Shown here one piece after another: positions 34,772-43,346 of a DNA stretch of 64,000 nucleotides. Source of the DNA: Bryobacterales bacterium (GTDB taxonomy: Bacteria > Acidobacteriota > Terriglobia > Bryobacterales > Bryobacteraceae). Made by a program: the position numbers and the translations under genes. The stretch is from contig JAEUQC010000065.1 of the NCBI GenBank assembly GCA_016789905.1, positions 1 through 64,000 of the forward strand, given 5' to 3'. Under the pieces are notes generated by a model, which worked only from the letters and a program-made list of their open reading frames with translations, did no database searches and had not been told where the DNA came from. Each line of letters opens with the position of its first letter. Within the stretch, counting starts at the first letter, position 1.

Positions 34772-35787
34772 TGCTCGACGCTCTCACCTTCGACCCCGCG
34801 TTTGAAACCGGCGCCCGCAACGCCATTCACACCTGCCTCCGCGTCCAGCCCGATGAGCAAGTCACCATCATCACCGATCTGGAGACTGCCCCCATCGCCG
34901 CCGCCCTTCGCCAACAACTCCGCGCCCTCCATGCCCCCCACAACGTCTGGGTTCTCGAACACGCCGGCACACGCCCGCTCATCGAAATGCCCCGCGCTAT
35001 TCTGGACGACCTCGAATCCGCCAATGTCAGCATCTTCTGCGCCCAAGCGAAAACAGGTGAGCTTCCCAGCCGCATGCAGATGACCGAGGTCGTCAATCGC
35101 CGCAAAATCCGGCACGCCCACATGGTCAACATCACTCCGGAGATCATGACTCACGGGATGAGGGCAGATTATGACGCTGTAGACCGGCTGAGCCTGAAGC
35201 TCTTGGAACTGGCCCGCCACGCCAAAACGGTTCGAGCCACCACTCCCGCCGGCACCGATATCGTCGCCGCCATGTCTCCGGACTACAAATGGCTGAAGAC
35301 CTCCGGCATCATCAGCGCCAACACCTGGGGCAACCTGCCCGGCGGCGAGGTCTGGACCACGCCCGGCGAAGTAAACGGCGTCTATGTAGTCGATGGCGTC
35401 GTCGGCGATTATCTCTGTGCCAAGTACGGTGACCTCCAGCAAACCCCGCTCACCGTCCACGTGAAGGCCAACCGTGTCCACTCCGTCGATAGCGCCAACC
35501 GCGAGTTAGCCGCTGAATTCTGGGACTATACACACTCCGGCGAGAACAGCGACCGCGTCGGTGAATTCGCCATCGGCACAAACATCGGCGTGCGCGATGT
35601 CATCGGCAACATTCTCCAGGACGAAAAAATCCCCGGTATGCACATTGCCTTCGGCCACCCGTACGGCGATCATACCGGCGCCACTTGGGTCTCCAAGACC
35701 CACATCGATATCGTCGGTCGCCGCTTCAGTATCTGGCTCGACGGCCTGCAAATCATGGAGAACGGCCGCTTTCTGGTGACGGCATGA
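34771..35787 (+). CDS. M29-family (aminopeptidase T-like) metallopeptidase
   Basis: 338 residues; ATG 34771 shares one base with the GCS2 stop (TAATG). It has the M29 layout with metal ligands expected around NLPGGEVWTTPGEVNG (Glu), HIAFGHPYGDHTGATWVSKTHID (His, Tyr, His, Asp) and E in AEFWDYTHSGENSDRVGEFAIG. M29 enzymes remove N-terminal residues from peptides. Placed between two amide ligases, it could trim an intermediate or recycle a peptide-like product. The stop overlaps the next gene (ATGA). Confidence 0.85.
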   Translation: MLDALTFDPAFETGARNAIHTCLRVQPDEQVTIITDLETAPIAAALRQQLRALHAPHNVWVLEHAGTRPLIEMPRAILDDLESANVSIFCAQAKTGELPSRMQMTEVVNRRKIRHAHMVNITPEIMTHGMRADYDAVDRLSLKLLELARHAKTVRATTPAGTDIVAAMSPDYKWLKTSGIISANTWGNLPGGEVWTTPGEVNGVYVVDGVVGDYLCAKYGDLQQTPLTVHVKANRVHSVDSANRELAAEFWDYTHSGENSDRVGEFAIGTNIGVRDVIGNILQDEKIPGMHIAFGHPYGDHTGATWVSKTHIDIVGRRFSIWLDGLQIMENGRFLVTA

Positions 35788-36947
35788 TTCCCGAACTCCG
35801 TCGCCGCTTCCTGCGCGATTGGACACCGGAGTCCTACGCGGCGGTGAAGCAAACTTTGAACCAGCGCAGCCGCGTCCACCTTCCATTCCGCGTCGCCGAA
35901 ACTCCCTGTTTTCTTTCGAAGTCCCTCACCAATACTCTCATTCAGGCCGCCAAAGTACTCCTGCTTCAGTTACAGTCCCCCACTTATCGCGAACTGTCGA
36001 GTCACTGTATCCCTCCCGCCTTTCGTGTTCCCAACGAACCGGAAAAACCCCTCTTCGTGCAAGTCGATTTTGGCCTCGTGCGGGACGCCGAGGGACGCAC
36101 GGAACCGAAACTCGTCGAAATACAGGGCTTCCCTTCCCTCTACTGTTTTCAGTCCGTACTCACGCAGACTTTTTGCGAACAATATGCGCTCGAACACGCC
36201 GCTCCTCCGAATGCGAGGGCCCTTCTCGGCGAAGCGATACTTGGCCGCCACGCTCCCGAAAACGTTGTCTTGCTCGAAATCGATCCTGACAACCAGAAGA
36301 CACTCTGCGACTTCAACATTACAGAGGATTGGTTTGCTGTCCGCGCCGTCTGCATCACCAAGGTGCGAAAACGCGCCAACAAGCTCTATTACCTTCTCGA
36401 CGGCGTGGAAGTCCCCATCCATCGAATCTACAATCGTGCAATTGCCGACGAACAACTTCGCCGCCGCGTCCAACCCGCCTTTGCCTGGACTGACGACCTC
36501 GATGTCGAATGGGCCGGCCACCCCAACTACTATTTCCGCATCAGCAAATACGCCCTTCCGTTCCTGCAACATCCAACGGTGCCGCTCACCCGCTTCCTCA
36601 ATGCGTTCACCGAATGGCCGCCGGACCTCGACGATTGGGTCTTGAAACCGCTCTATTCCTTCGCCGGGCTCGGCGTCGCAGTTGGGCCAACCCGCGATCA
36701 ACTCGATGCCATCCCCGTCGCCGAACGCTCGCAGTGGATTCTCCAGCGCCGCTGCCGTTTCGAGCCTCTCATCGAAACGCCTGCCGGCCCGACGCAGGCC
36801 GAAATCCGCGTCATGTTCATTTGGATTGATCAACCTGTCGCCGTCGCCACCCTCATTCGTCTCGGCCGCGGCAAAATGATGGGCGTCGATCACAATAAAG
36901 GGCTCGATTGGGTCGGCGCCTCCGCCGGCCTCTGGTCGCCGGCCTGA
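35784..36947 (+). CDS. ATP-grasp-like ligase with apparently permuted motif order
   Basis: 387 residues from ATG 35784 (ATGA overlap); the longer in-frame opening lies inside the peptidase gene. KLVEIQGFPSLY (E-x-Q, metal-binding-like) occurs near residue 110, before the nucleotide-loop-like DWVLKPLYSFAGLGVAVGP near residue 290. The order is reversed from standard ATP-grasp enzymes and suggestive of a circularly permuted type. ILQRRCRFEPLIE and AEIRVMFIWID, then KMMGVDHNKGLDWVGA, resemble the ATP-grasp core. Fifth gene of the cluster. Family assignment is moderate. Confidence 0.7.
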   Translation: MIPELRRRFLRDWTPESYAAVKQTLNQRSRVHLPFRVAETPCFLSKSLTNTLIQAAKVLLLQLQSPTYRELSSHCIPPAFRVPNEPEKPLFVQVDFGLVRDAEGRTEPKLVEIQGFPSLYCFQSVLTQTFCEQYALEHAAPPNARALLGEAILGRHAPENVVLLEIDPDNQKTLCDFNITEDWFAVRAVCITKVRKRANKLYYLLDGVEVPIHRIYNRAIADEQLRRRVQPAFAWTDDLDVEWAGHPNYYFRISKYALPFLQHPTVPLTRFLNAFTEWPPDLDDWVLKPLYSFAGLGVAVGPTRDQLDAIPVAERSQWILQRRCRFEPLIETPAGPTQAEIRVMFIWIDQPVAVATLIRLGRGKMMGVDHNKGLDWVGASAGLWSPA

Positions 36948-36986
36948 CTTTGGTCCCGTTCACGGCGCAATCGCGCCTTTGCGGGT

Positions 36987-37442
36987 ATGTTTCAACGAAA
37001 GAAAAGACTTATCGTTCCTGATTTCGTCGCGGCCAACCGCCGGGGCAACCTCGCCCCCATGCAAAGGCGTATGTTCCTCATGAATGCCGTCACCTTGGCC
37101 ATCGGCGCCGCACTGTTGCTCGGCGCCTGCGTGGCCATGTATTTTGCCGGCAGAGTAAACTTCCTCACGCTGGTCTTCTTCGGCGCCGCCGTCCTGGTCA
37201 GCCTGTCGCTGCGCGAGTCCTGGCGAATCTACTCTGAACCGGCCCCCGCCATCGTCTCCTACTCCGGTCCGCTCTCGCCTTTTCCCAACACACCAGTCCA
37301 CAGAGGCGGCTTCGTCGCCCTGGGCGATAAACGAGTCTATCTCTCACGCCGTCAGATCAGGGAAGTCCAGTTCGGGCGCTCCTATGAGATGTTCCTTGTA
37401 CACCCCTACAACACGGTTCTCTCCGCGCAGCCGCTCGATTAG
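36987..37442 (+). CDS. Small integral membrane protein of unknown function
   Basis: 151 residues. Charged N-terminus (MFQRKKRLIVPDF), two membrane spans (NAVTLAIGAALLLGACVAMYFA and LTLVFFGAAVLVSLSL) and a soluble C-terminal domain. The tail contains FVALGDKRVYLSRRQIREVQFGRSYEMFLVHPYN, reminiscent of PH-like membrane-associated domains but not assignable. It lies 39 bp downstream of the amidoligase operon. The stop overlaps the end of the convergent 92-residue gene by 4 bp. Confidence 0.6.
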   Translation: MFQRKKRLIVPDFVAANRRGNLAPMQRRMFLMNAVTLAIGAALLLGACVAMYFAGRVNFLTLVFFGAAVLVSLSLRESWRIYSEPAPAIVSYSGPLSPFPNTPVHRGGFVALGDKRVYLSRRQIREVQFGRSYEMFLVHPYNTVLSAQPLD

Positions 37443-37717
37443 CGCTCCGGCCAATGATCGATAACCACGCCGCGCACCCCCAATTCCTCCAGTAACACCT
37501 GCACGGCCGCCGATTGCGCACCGCCGCCCTCCACCACCGTGGCCCACCGCAGATCTTCCCGGAATGCCCTGGTCCGCATTTCCCATCCGGCCACCGGCGC
37601 CACGCCGCCAATCTGTATCACCGTCCATTGCCGCGCCAGCGCTCGCGCTTTCTCCGCGTCCGGCCGCGGCCCCGCCACAATGAAATGATTGTCGCCGTAA
37701 ACCAGTATCCCTAACAT
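37439..37717 (-). CDS. Hypothetical 92-residue protein translated with SagB
   Basis: 92 residues from ATG 37717, which shares one base with the SagB stop (TGATG). MLGILVYGDNHFIVAGPRPD then a small alpha/beta pattern (KARALARQWTVIQIGG, AVQVLLEELGVRGVVIDHW). No known domain is recognised. Coupling to SagB suggests a partner or accessory role, not supported by any motif. Confidence 0.6.
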   Translation of the reverse strand: MLGILVYGDNHFIVAGPRPDAEKARALARQWTVIQIGGVAPVAGWEMRTRAFREDLRWATVVEGGGAQSAAVQVLLEELGVRGVVIDHWPER

Positions 37718-39087
37718 CAATACTCCAGCCGAGGGTCCGCCACCGGATACCCGATCGCGAAGTGATAAACCACCTGTCCCGTCTCTAACTCCAGATACGC
37801 GTGAACACGGTCATCGAAGAACGCCCCAATCCCCGTCGCCCGCAATCCGAGCGCCTCCGCCGCAATGTACAGCCTTTGCCCCAACGCCCCGGCCTCAATG
37901 TGCGCATACCGGTAACCGCGCTCCCCGAACTCGCTCTGGGCCCCCTCCAACTCCGCGACGATGGAAATCGCCACACAGCAGTTCCCCGCCAGGTCCTGTC
38001 CCAGGCTCAACCCTGCCGCCGCCACGCGCTGGTCGCCCGCCCGAATCAGTTCCAATTCCCCAGTAAATCGATACAATCCCGCCGCCAGCCCGGCCACTCG
38101 ATGCACATATAGGTACATCGTCAACGGTCCAACCCGCGCCACTGCCAGCAGCGCCAGCAGGGTCTCCATCGGCATCGCCCGCGCCCCGCCAACAAAGTCC
38201 AATGCCGACCGTCTTCCGCGCACCGTCTCCCCAAACGCGCGTCCGCCCACCGCTGGCAGATCGCTCACCGGCCACACCCTCCGCCAACTTCCCTGTCCCG
38301 CGCGCGTCGCGGCGTGCACATCCGCGATCATCGCTGGAACATTTGCATCCGGCGATAACTCATTCGGAGTTCCCCTTAGTAACTCCATCGGCCCCGCGCA
38401 CCCGGCTTGCTCCTCCATCCCGCGTACCGTGACCACAAGTAACGGCCACTCATCCTCCGCCAGGCCCAGCCGCGCGGCCAGCGCCGCATCGTCAAATGCT
38501 CCCGTCGCCTCGCACGTGCAACCCAGCGCCCTCGCCGCCAGTTCCAACGCCTGCCAGGCGTGGCCCATATCCAGCAGGCAATACCGGTAGGCCCGTTCCC
38601 GGTACTTCCAAGCCTCTCGCCACGCAATGGTTGTCAACACAAACACGAGCGGCGAATCGAACTCATAATCGCCGCGCCCACGCTGCTCCGCCATGTGCTG
38701 GGATGGCCGGTAGTGGTACAAGCCATCTGGCCATCCTGCCATTCCGCGGGTTGCAAAGTGGAACTCGGTAGGGTGCAGATTGCCCGAAGATGGGTTCACC
38801 CGCAGCGCGTACGTCCCTCCGTTCGGCGCCACTTTCGTCGCGCTGATCGATGCCGAGTAGAAAAGCAACGCCGACAGCCGGCCCACAAAGCCGGTCCCCA
38901 TTCGCCCGCGCAACACGTCATACGCCGATATCTCCGGCGCCGCCGGATCGGCCGCCAGGTCCAGCACGGGCACGCCTTCATAGTGGCGATACGGGTTGGG
39001 CATGTTCGCCCAGTCCAATGTGTAGTTCGCCCGCCGCAACCGTTCCGGCGTGTGCTTGGTCGCCTCGTGATAGGCGCGCCAACTCAC
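37717..39087 (-). CDS. SagB/ThcOx-family double nitroreductase (FMN-dependent oxidase)
   Basis: 456 residues from GTG 39087. Two nitroreductase-like halves are visible. The first has RVNPSSGNLHPTEFHF, the signature of SagB-type oxidases, plus LLDMGHAWQALELAARALG. The second has RGRRSALDF, LYVHRVAGLAAGLYRF and GQRLYIAAEALGLRATGIGAFFDD. SagB enzymes oxidise azolines to azoles in microcin pathways, but stand-alone copies with two halves are common in Acidobacteria and other phyla. No YcaO cyclodehydratase gene is nearby. The start is translationally coupled to the 74-residue gene upstream (GTGA). Confidence 0.85.
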   Translation of the reverse strand: MSWRAYHEATKHTPERLRRANYTLDWANMPNPYRHYEGVPVLDLAADPAAPEISAYDVLRGRMGTGFVGRLSALLFYSASISATKVAPNGGTYALRVNPSSGNLHPTEFHFATRGMAGWPDGLYHYRPSQHMAEQRGRGDYEFDSPLVFVLTTIAWREAWKYRERAYRYCLLDMGHAWQALELAARALGCTCEATGAFDDAALAARLGLAEDEWPLLVVTVRGMEEQAGCAGPMELLRGTPNELSPDANVPAMIADVHAATRAGQGSWRRVWPVSDLPAVGGRAFGETVRGRRSALDFVGGARAMPMETLLALLAVARVGPLTMYLYVHRVAGLAAGLYRFTGELELIRAGDQRVAAAGLSLGQDLAGNCCVAISIVAELEGAQSEFGERGYRYAHIEAGALGQRLYIAAEALGLRATGIGAFFDDRVHAYLELETGQVVYHFAIGYPVADPRLEY

Positions 39088-39308
39088 CCAGCGTCGGTCC
39101 GCGCCGCGCTCCCCGTGCCGCCGGTTTTTCGCACCGGCCCCGTGGAGGCCGACACTTTTCCAGCCGTCGCAATCGGCGCGTTCGCTTTGCTTGCTTCCCG
39201 CGCGGCCGCTATCTCCTCATGCGTGCGCACATCCGGCTCGGAAATCTTCACCTTCGCCTGCGCCCGCGCCACTTGTCGTTTATGCCGTTTTGCTAGCCGT
39301 TTGTCCAC
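39084..39308 (-). CDS. Small basic protein upstream of SagB
   Basis: 74 residues from GTG 39308. Very basic N-terminus (VDKRLAKRHKRQVARAQAKVK), then an Ala/Glu segment, then a Gly/Ser/Thr-rich, cysteine-free C-terminus (STGPVRKTGGTGSAARTDAG). Its stop overlaps the SagB start. It could be a nucleic-acid-binding or structural small protein, or conceivably a SagB substrate, as its tail is rich in Ser/Thr. No family is recognised. Confidence 0.5.
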   Translation of the reverse strand: MDKRLAKRHKRQVARAQAKVKISEPDVRTHEEIAAAREASKANAPIATAGKVSASTGPVRKTGGTGSAARTDAG

Positions 39309-39317
39309 ATCTCTACC

Positions 39318-40766
39318 CTACTCCCGAAGGTCATAGCAAAGCAAACGCGGGCTCTTGTTCTGCAATACGTCCTTACTATGCTGCACCACGTATAACAGCC
39401 CGCGGCTCAGCACCGGCAACGACCAGGTCTCCCGCGCCGCGAACAGCCACGCCCGCGAACCCTCCTTAAACCCCGCCGGCGTCAACTCCATCCACATCAA
39501 ATGTCCCAGTTCCCCCAGCACCAGATACCGCCCGTCCACCTGCAACAAATTCCCCCGGTACAAACTCATCATCTGTTCGCGCTGCTGCCCCCCGGCCTGA
39601 AACACTTCTTTCCATTCCAGGCTCGTCCGCCACGCTACCTTCCCTGTCTTTACCTCCACACACGCCAGCGAAGCGTCCGGTTCGTTCCGTCCGTCGAACC
39701 CGTACAGATAGCCGTCTTTATGAATCGGCGTGTTGAAATGAAGTCCAAATTCGGGCGCGGTCCATACCACTTTGTGCTTGAAGTCGGGAGTAATTTCCAA
39801 CATCGCCCCGCCGGTCCTGTAACTAGCCGAAATGAACACATAGTTATCCACAATCACCGGGCACGACGCATTCACAGACTCATAACTCTTGCTCCGCCAC
39901 GGAAATGTGAAATCCACCGCTCCTGTCACCGGGTCCAGCATGATAAGGCCCCCCGTCGGCGGCTGGCTCTCGCCCCCGGCAAACACAAACACACGCCGCT
40001 TGCCATGGATAACAGCCGGAATCGGCGACGCATAGCTCCCGCCCCACTCCGCGCCCGCGCCCCATCGCATCTGGCCCGTCCGCTTGTCCAAACCAATCAC
40101 ACACGGCCCGCCCGGCGCTCCCACGTTCACAATCAGCACCTCACCTTCCACCAGCGGCGTCGAAGCCACTCCGAAGAAGTCCTGCGGCACCTTGAACTCA
40201 TCCCGCAGTTGCCGCCGCCATAACACTTGTCCCGATGCCAGATGCAGGCAGTGCAGCACCCCTTCCGCACCCACCACATAGACTCTATCCCCATCAATTA
40301 CCGGGCTCGATCTTGGCCCATTGTTATACCCATAACGGTCCTCAAATGACGTCGAGTAAGTATGCTGCCAATACCGGTCCCCGGTTTCCGGGTGCAGACA
40401 ATCCACCACTTCCTGATTCCCCCGCCGGTACAGAAACACTAACTGGTCGCCCGCAATCGCCGGCGACGCATACCCGGTTCCCTTCGTCATCTCCCACACC
40501 AGCGGCGGCCCGCTGGACGGAAACCGCTTGTTCAGCCGCGTCTCTCGCGAAACGCCATTATGCCGCGGCCCCAGGAACGACGCCCAATCCTCCGTCACCG
40601 CATCCTTCCGCAGCGCCGCCGGCTTCTTGTGCCGCGTCACCTCCGCGTTCGCCTTCGCCGCGGCCTTCGCCCCGCTCACGGCCGCCACCTTCGGCGGCGC
40701 CGGATCGGTAAACTTCTTCTGTCCCCAGACGGCTATCGAACTTAGGAGTAAGGATCGTCGTTTCAT
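39318..40766 (-). CDS. Secreted PQQ-like beta-propeller repeat protein
   Basis: 482 residues with a signal-type N-terminus (MKRRSLLLSSIAVWGQ). Repeated propeller strands of the PQQ-like/outer membrane assembly type: YASPAIAGDQLVFLYRRGNQEVVDCLHPETG, PVIDGDRVYVVGAEGVLHCLHLASGQVLW and VSRGLLYVVQHSKDVLQ (last blade). No dehydrogenase catalytic motif. Predicted extracytoplasmic. It is 44 bp divergent from the CE15-like gene and 9 bp upstream of the small basic gene, so it heads the SagB operon. Confidence 0.85.
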   Translation of the reverse strand: MKRRSLLLSSIAVWGQKKFTDPAPPKVAAVSGAKAAAKANAEVTRHKKPAALRKDAVTEDWASFLGPRHNGVSRETRLNKRFPSSGPPLVWEMTKGTGYASPAIAGDQLVFLYRRGNQEVVDCLHPETGDRYWQHTYSTSFEDRYGYNNGPRSSPVIDGDRVYVVGAEGVLHCLHLASGQVLWRRQLRDEFKVPQDFFGVASTPLVEGEVLIVNVGAPGGPCVIGLDKRTGQMRWGAGAEWGGSYASPIPAVIHGKRRVFVFAGGESQPPTGGLIMLDPVTGAVDFTFPWRSKSYESVNASCPVIVDNYVFISASYRTGGAMLEITPDFKHKVVWTAPEFGLHFNTPIHKDGYLYGFDGRNEPDASLACVEVKTGKVAWRTSLEWKEVFQAGGQQREQMMSLYRGNLLQVDGRYLVLGELGHLMWMELTPAGFKEGSRAWLFAARETWSLPVLSRGLLYVVQHSKDVLQNKSPRLLCYDLRE

Positions 40767-40809
40767 GTGGCGGCGGAACCCATTCTCTCATTACACTGGC
40801 AACAGTTCC

Positions 40810-43065
40810 ATGCGTCCCGCTCTATTCCTTCTCGCCACACTCTCCCTCCTCGCCGCCAACCCGGCCGCCACCCTCGCCGAACTGCTCTCCCTCCTCCGCC
40901 CCACCAACCCGCCTCCGGACGGCCGCCTCAATCCCCACGACCGAACCTGGGAACAATGGCTCAAGCGTACCGGCGAACTCCCACCCGATTTTGACAAATT
41001 GCCCTCCATTCCCGGCCTGCCCGATCCCCTGCAAGGCGTAACCTCTCCATCTCAATGGCCCGCCCGCAAACAGATCCTCCGCCGAGACGTGCGTCACTGG
41101 ATTTTCGGCGACTTCCCGCCCACCCCCAATAACCTCCGCGCCGCCGTCACCGCCGCCCGCCGCGATGGCGCCGTCACCATCCGCCAGGTCCGCCTTGAAT
41201 TTGGCCCCAGCCACCGCGCCACCCTCCGCCTGGAACTCATCATCCCCGATGGCCCCGGCCCCTTCCCCGTCTTCCTCACCAACCACGCCGCCAATCGCCC
41301 CTGGGTCTATACTGCCGTTCGCCGCGGTTATATCGCCTGCGTCTATCACGCCACCGATCCCCGCTACGCCAACGGCGACGATTCCGACGCCTGGCTCGAC
41401 ATCTACCCCAACATCGATTTTCCCGTCCTCGCCCGCTGGGCCTGGGCCGCCTCCCGCGCCGTTGACTACTTAGTAACTCTCCCCGAAGTGAATAAGTCGC
41501 AAATCGGCCTTACCGGCCACTCCCGCAACGGCAAAATGGCCCTCCTCGCCGCCGCCTTCGACGAACGCATCGGCGCCGTCGTCCCCTCCAGCGGGAACAG
41601 CGGCGAGTCCAACCCCTGGCGCTTCACCACCGATCCCTTCGCCAATGAAAGCATCGAACTCCTCACCGCCGGCCAGTCCCACTGGTTCCATCCCCGCCTG
41701 CGCTTCTTCGCCGGCCGGGAGGACAAGCTCCCCGTGGATCAAAACACCCTCCTCTCCCTCGTCGCCCCCCGTGGCCTCATGCTCTACACCGGCTACGCCG
41801 AATCGGCCGCCAATCCGGTCGGCTTCGAACAGGCCTACCGCGACGCCCGCCGCGTCTACCGCTTCCTCAATAAGGAGCAGAACATCTGGCTCCACCTCCG
41901 CGCCGGCGAACATGGCACCACCGCCGAAGACATCGAAATCTTCTGCGACTTTTTCGACTCTGTCTTTGGCCGCCATCCCCGCCCCAAACTCGAAACCTGG
42001 TCCCACGGCTACACGTTCGAAGACTGGCGCCGCCTGCCAAAAGCGCCCATCCCCCTCACCCCCATTGCCGACCCCAAGATACAAATTGAATGGGCTCTCG
42101 GAGTCGAGCCGCCATCCGCGCCAAACAGGCAGTTGCGCCGCGCCCCGCTCGAAGCAAGCGATGCCGATAACTGGCTCGCCGCGCAGTTCCGCCGCCCCTC
42201 CACCGACGCGCAAACCCGCGACCGCATCGCCAAAGAAGGTATGGCCTGGAAACAGGTACCAATCGGCGACGGCATCATCGGCGATCTCTTCTACCCCGCA
42301 AACCACTCGGCCGGCAAGCTGCCCGTGGTCATTTGGCTACATGGCTATAGCTATCAATACGGCTGGTCTATCCAATCGCCGTGGCTCAGCAAAGTGAACG
42401 ATCTCCGCATGAATCAGCGGCCCAGCATACCGGCCCTGGTCGCCAAAGGCTTCGCCGTCCTGACCTTCGATCAGATCGGCTTCGGCACCCGCGTGCTCGA
42501 CAGCCGCAACTTCTACCAGCGCTACCCGAATTGGTCCCTGATGGGAAAGATGGTAGCCGACACCCGCGCCGCCATTGATGCCTGTACCCAAATCGAAATG
42601 CTCGACGCCAACCGCATCTCGCTGATGGGCTACTCACTCGGCGCCAAAGTCGGCCTGCTCACCATGGCCCTCGACTGCCGCGTCCATTCCCTCGCCGCCG
42701 TCGCCGGTTTCGACGCCCTCCGCCGCGCGACGATGGATAAAGGCGTTGAAGGAATCGGCCACTACTCGCACGTCCACGGTCTCATGCCGCGGCTCGGTCT
42801 CTTTCGCGGGAACGAAGCCAATCTCACCTTCGATTTCGACGCGGCTCTCCGCCTCACCGCACCCCGCCCGGTCCTGCTCATCGCCCCACAACTCGACCGC
42901 TACACCCGCGCCGCTGACGTCGCCGCCACCGTCAAACCAGTCGTCTACCCCGCATTGACCTTCGAAACCCCGCGCGACTTCAATCGTTTCAGCCTCGAAA
43001 CCCAGCGCCGCGTGTTGGAGTGGTTCACCAGCGCCACGAAATCGCTCGGACTCGAACAGAAATAA
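40810..43065 (+). CDS. Secreted two-domain hydrolase: CE15-like glucuronoyl esterase plus alpha/beta hydrolase
   Basis: 751 residues from ATG 40810, giving a signal peptide (MRPALFLLATLSLLAANPA). The long upstream in-frame extension lies antisense to the PQQ gene. Domain one (about residues 20-430) has the CE15 nucleophile elbow GHSRNGKMALLAAAFDERIGAVVPSSGNSG and the end-of-domain histidine in AGEHGTTAEDI; CE15 enzymes cut the lignin-glucuronoxylan ester. Domain two (about 450-745) is a prolyl-oligopeptidase/acetyl-xylan-esterase-like hydrolase with GYSLGAKVGLL and a C-terminal triad. Likely plant-polysaccharide degradation outside the cell. Confidence 0.85.
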   Translation: MRPALFLLATLSLLAANPAATLAELLSLLRPTNPPPDGRLNPHDRTWEQWLKRTGELPPDFDKLPSIPGLPDPLQGVTSPSQWPARKQILRRDVRHWIFGDFPPTPNNLRAAVTAARRDGAVTIRQVRLEFGPSHRATLRLELIIPDGPGPFPVFLTNHAANRPWVYTAVRRGYIACVYHATDPRYANGDDSDAWLDIYPNIDFPVLARWAWAASRAVDYLVTLPEVNKSQIGLTGHSRNGKMALLAAAFDERIGAVVPSSGNSGESNPWRFTTDPFANESIELLTAGQSHWFHPRLRFFAGREDKLPVDQNTLLSLVAPRGLMLYTGYAESAANPVGFEQAYRDARRVYRFLNKEQNIWLHLRAGEHGTTAEDIEIFCDFFDSVFGRHPRPKLETWSHGYTFEDWRRLPKAPIPLTPIADPKIQIEWALGVEPPSAPNRQLRRAPLEASDADNWLAAQFRRPSTDAQTRDRIAKEGMAWKQVPIGDGIIGDLFYPANHSAGKLPVVIWLHGYSYQYGWSIQSPWLSKVNDLRMNQRPSIPALVAKGFAVLTFDQIGFGTRVLDSRNFYQRYPNWSLMGKMVADTRAAIDACTQIEMLDANRISLMGYSLGAKVGLLTMALDCRVHSLAAVAGFDALRRATMDKGVEGIGHYSHVHGLMPRLGLFRGNEANLTFDFDAALRLTAPRPVLLIAPQLDRYTRAADVAATVKPVVYPALTFETPRDFNRFSLETQRRVLEWFTSATKSLGLEQK

Positions 43066-43081
43066 GCCCCTTTCTCAAGTA

Positions 43082-43096
43082 GTCTCACACCGAGAC
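43082..43096. terminator. Small hairpin between convergent genes
   Basis: GTCTC (43082-43086) and GAGAC (43092-43096) form a 5-bp stem around ACACC, 17 bp after the CE15-like gene. No U-tract. Weak. Confidence 0.25.
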
Positions 43097-43102
43097 GCGG
43101 AT

Positions 43103-43154
43103 CAGTCCAGCAGCGGAACGAAGCCGTTTTTCCCCCTCCGCTCGCGCTGGACTG
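43103..43154. repeat. 9-bp inverted repeat with long spacer
   Basis: CAGTCCAGC (43103-43111) and its exact complement GCTGGACTG (43146-43154) flank a 34-nt T/C-rich segment (with TTTTTCCCCC). The 281-bp gap 43066-43346 between two convergent genes contains no believable reading frame. This could be a structured transcript end. Confidence 0.35.
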
Positions 43155-43346
43155 CTCGAACTTACCTTACCCGAGCTACCGCAGAACTGGACACCTCGCG
43201 GGGCGGGCCGCGCGGCATAGTCTACACTCCATCGCCACCTTGCGTATCCTCATCGCGCAAACTCTAAAGCAACGCCTTCCCACCTGCCCTTTCTGTTGCT
43301 CCCTTCGCTTATCACACAGTAGTACTATCCGGCCCTAACTCGCCCC

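Noticed and set aside
37439..39308. Complete azole-modified peptide (microcin-type) cluster around SagB
   Set aside because: No YcaO, E1-like or transporter gene is adjacent. The small basic protein lacks cysteine, so only a weak hypothesis is kept as a finding.
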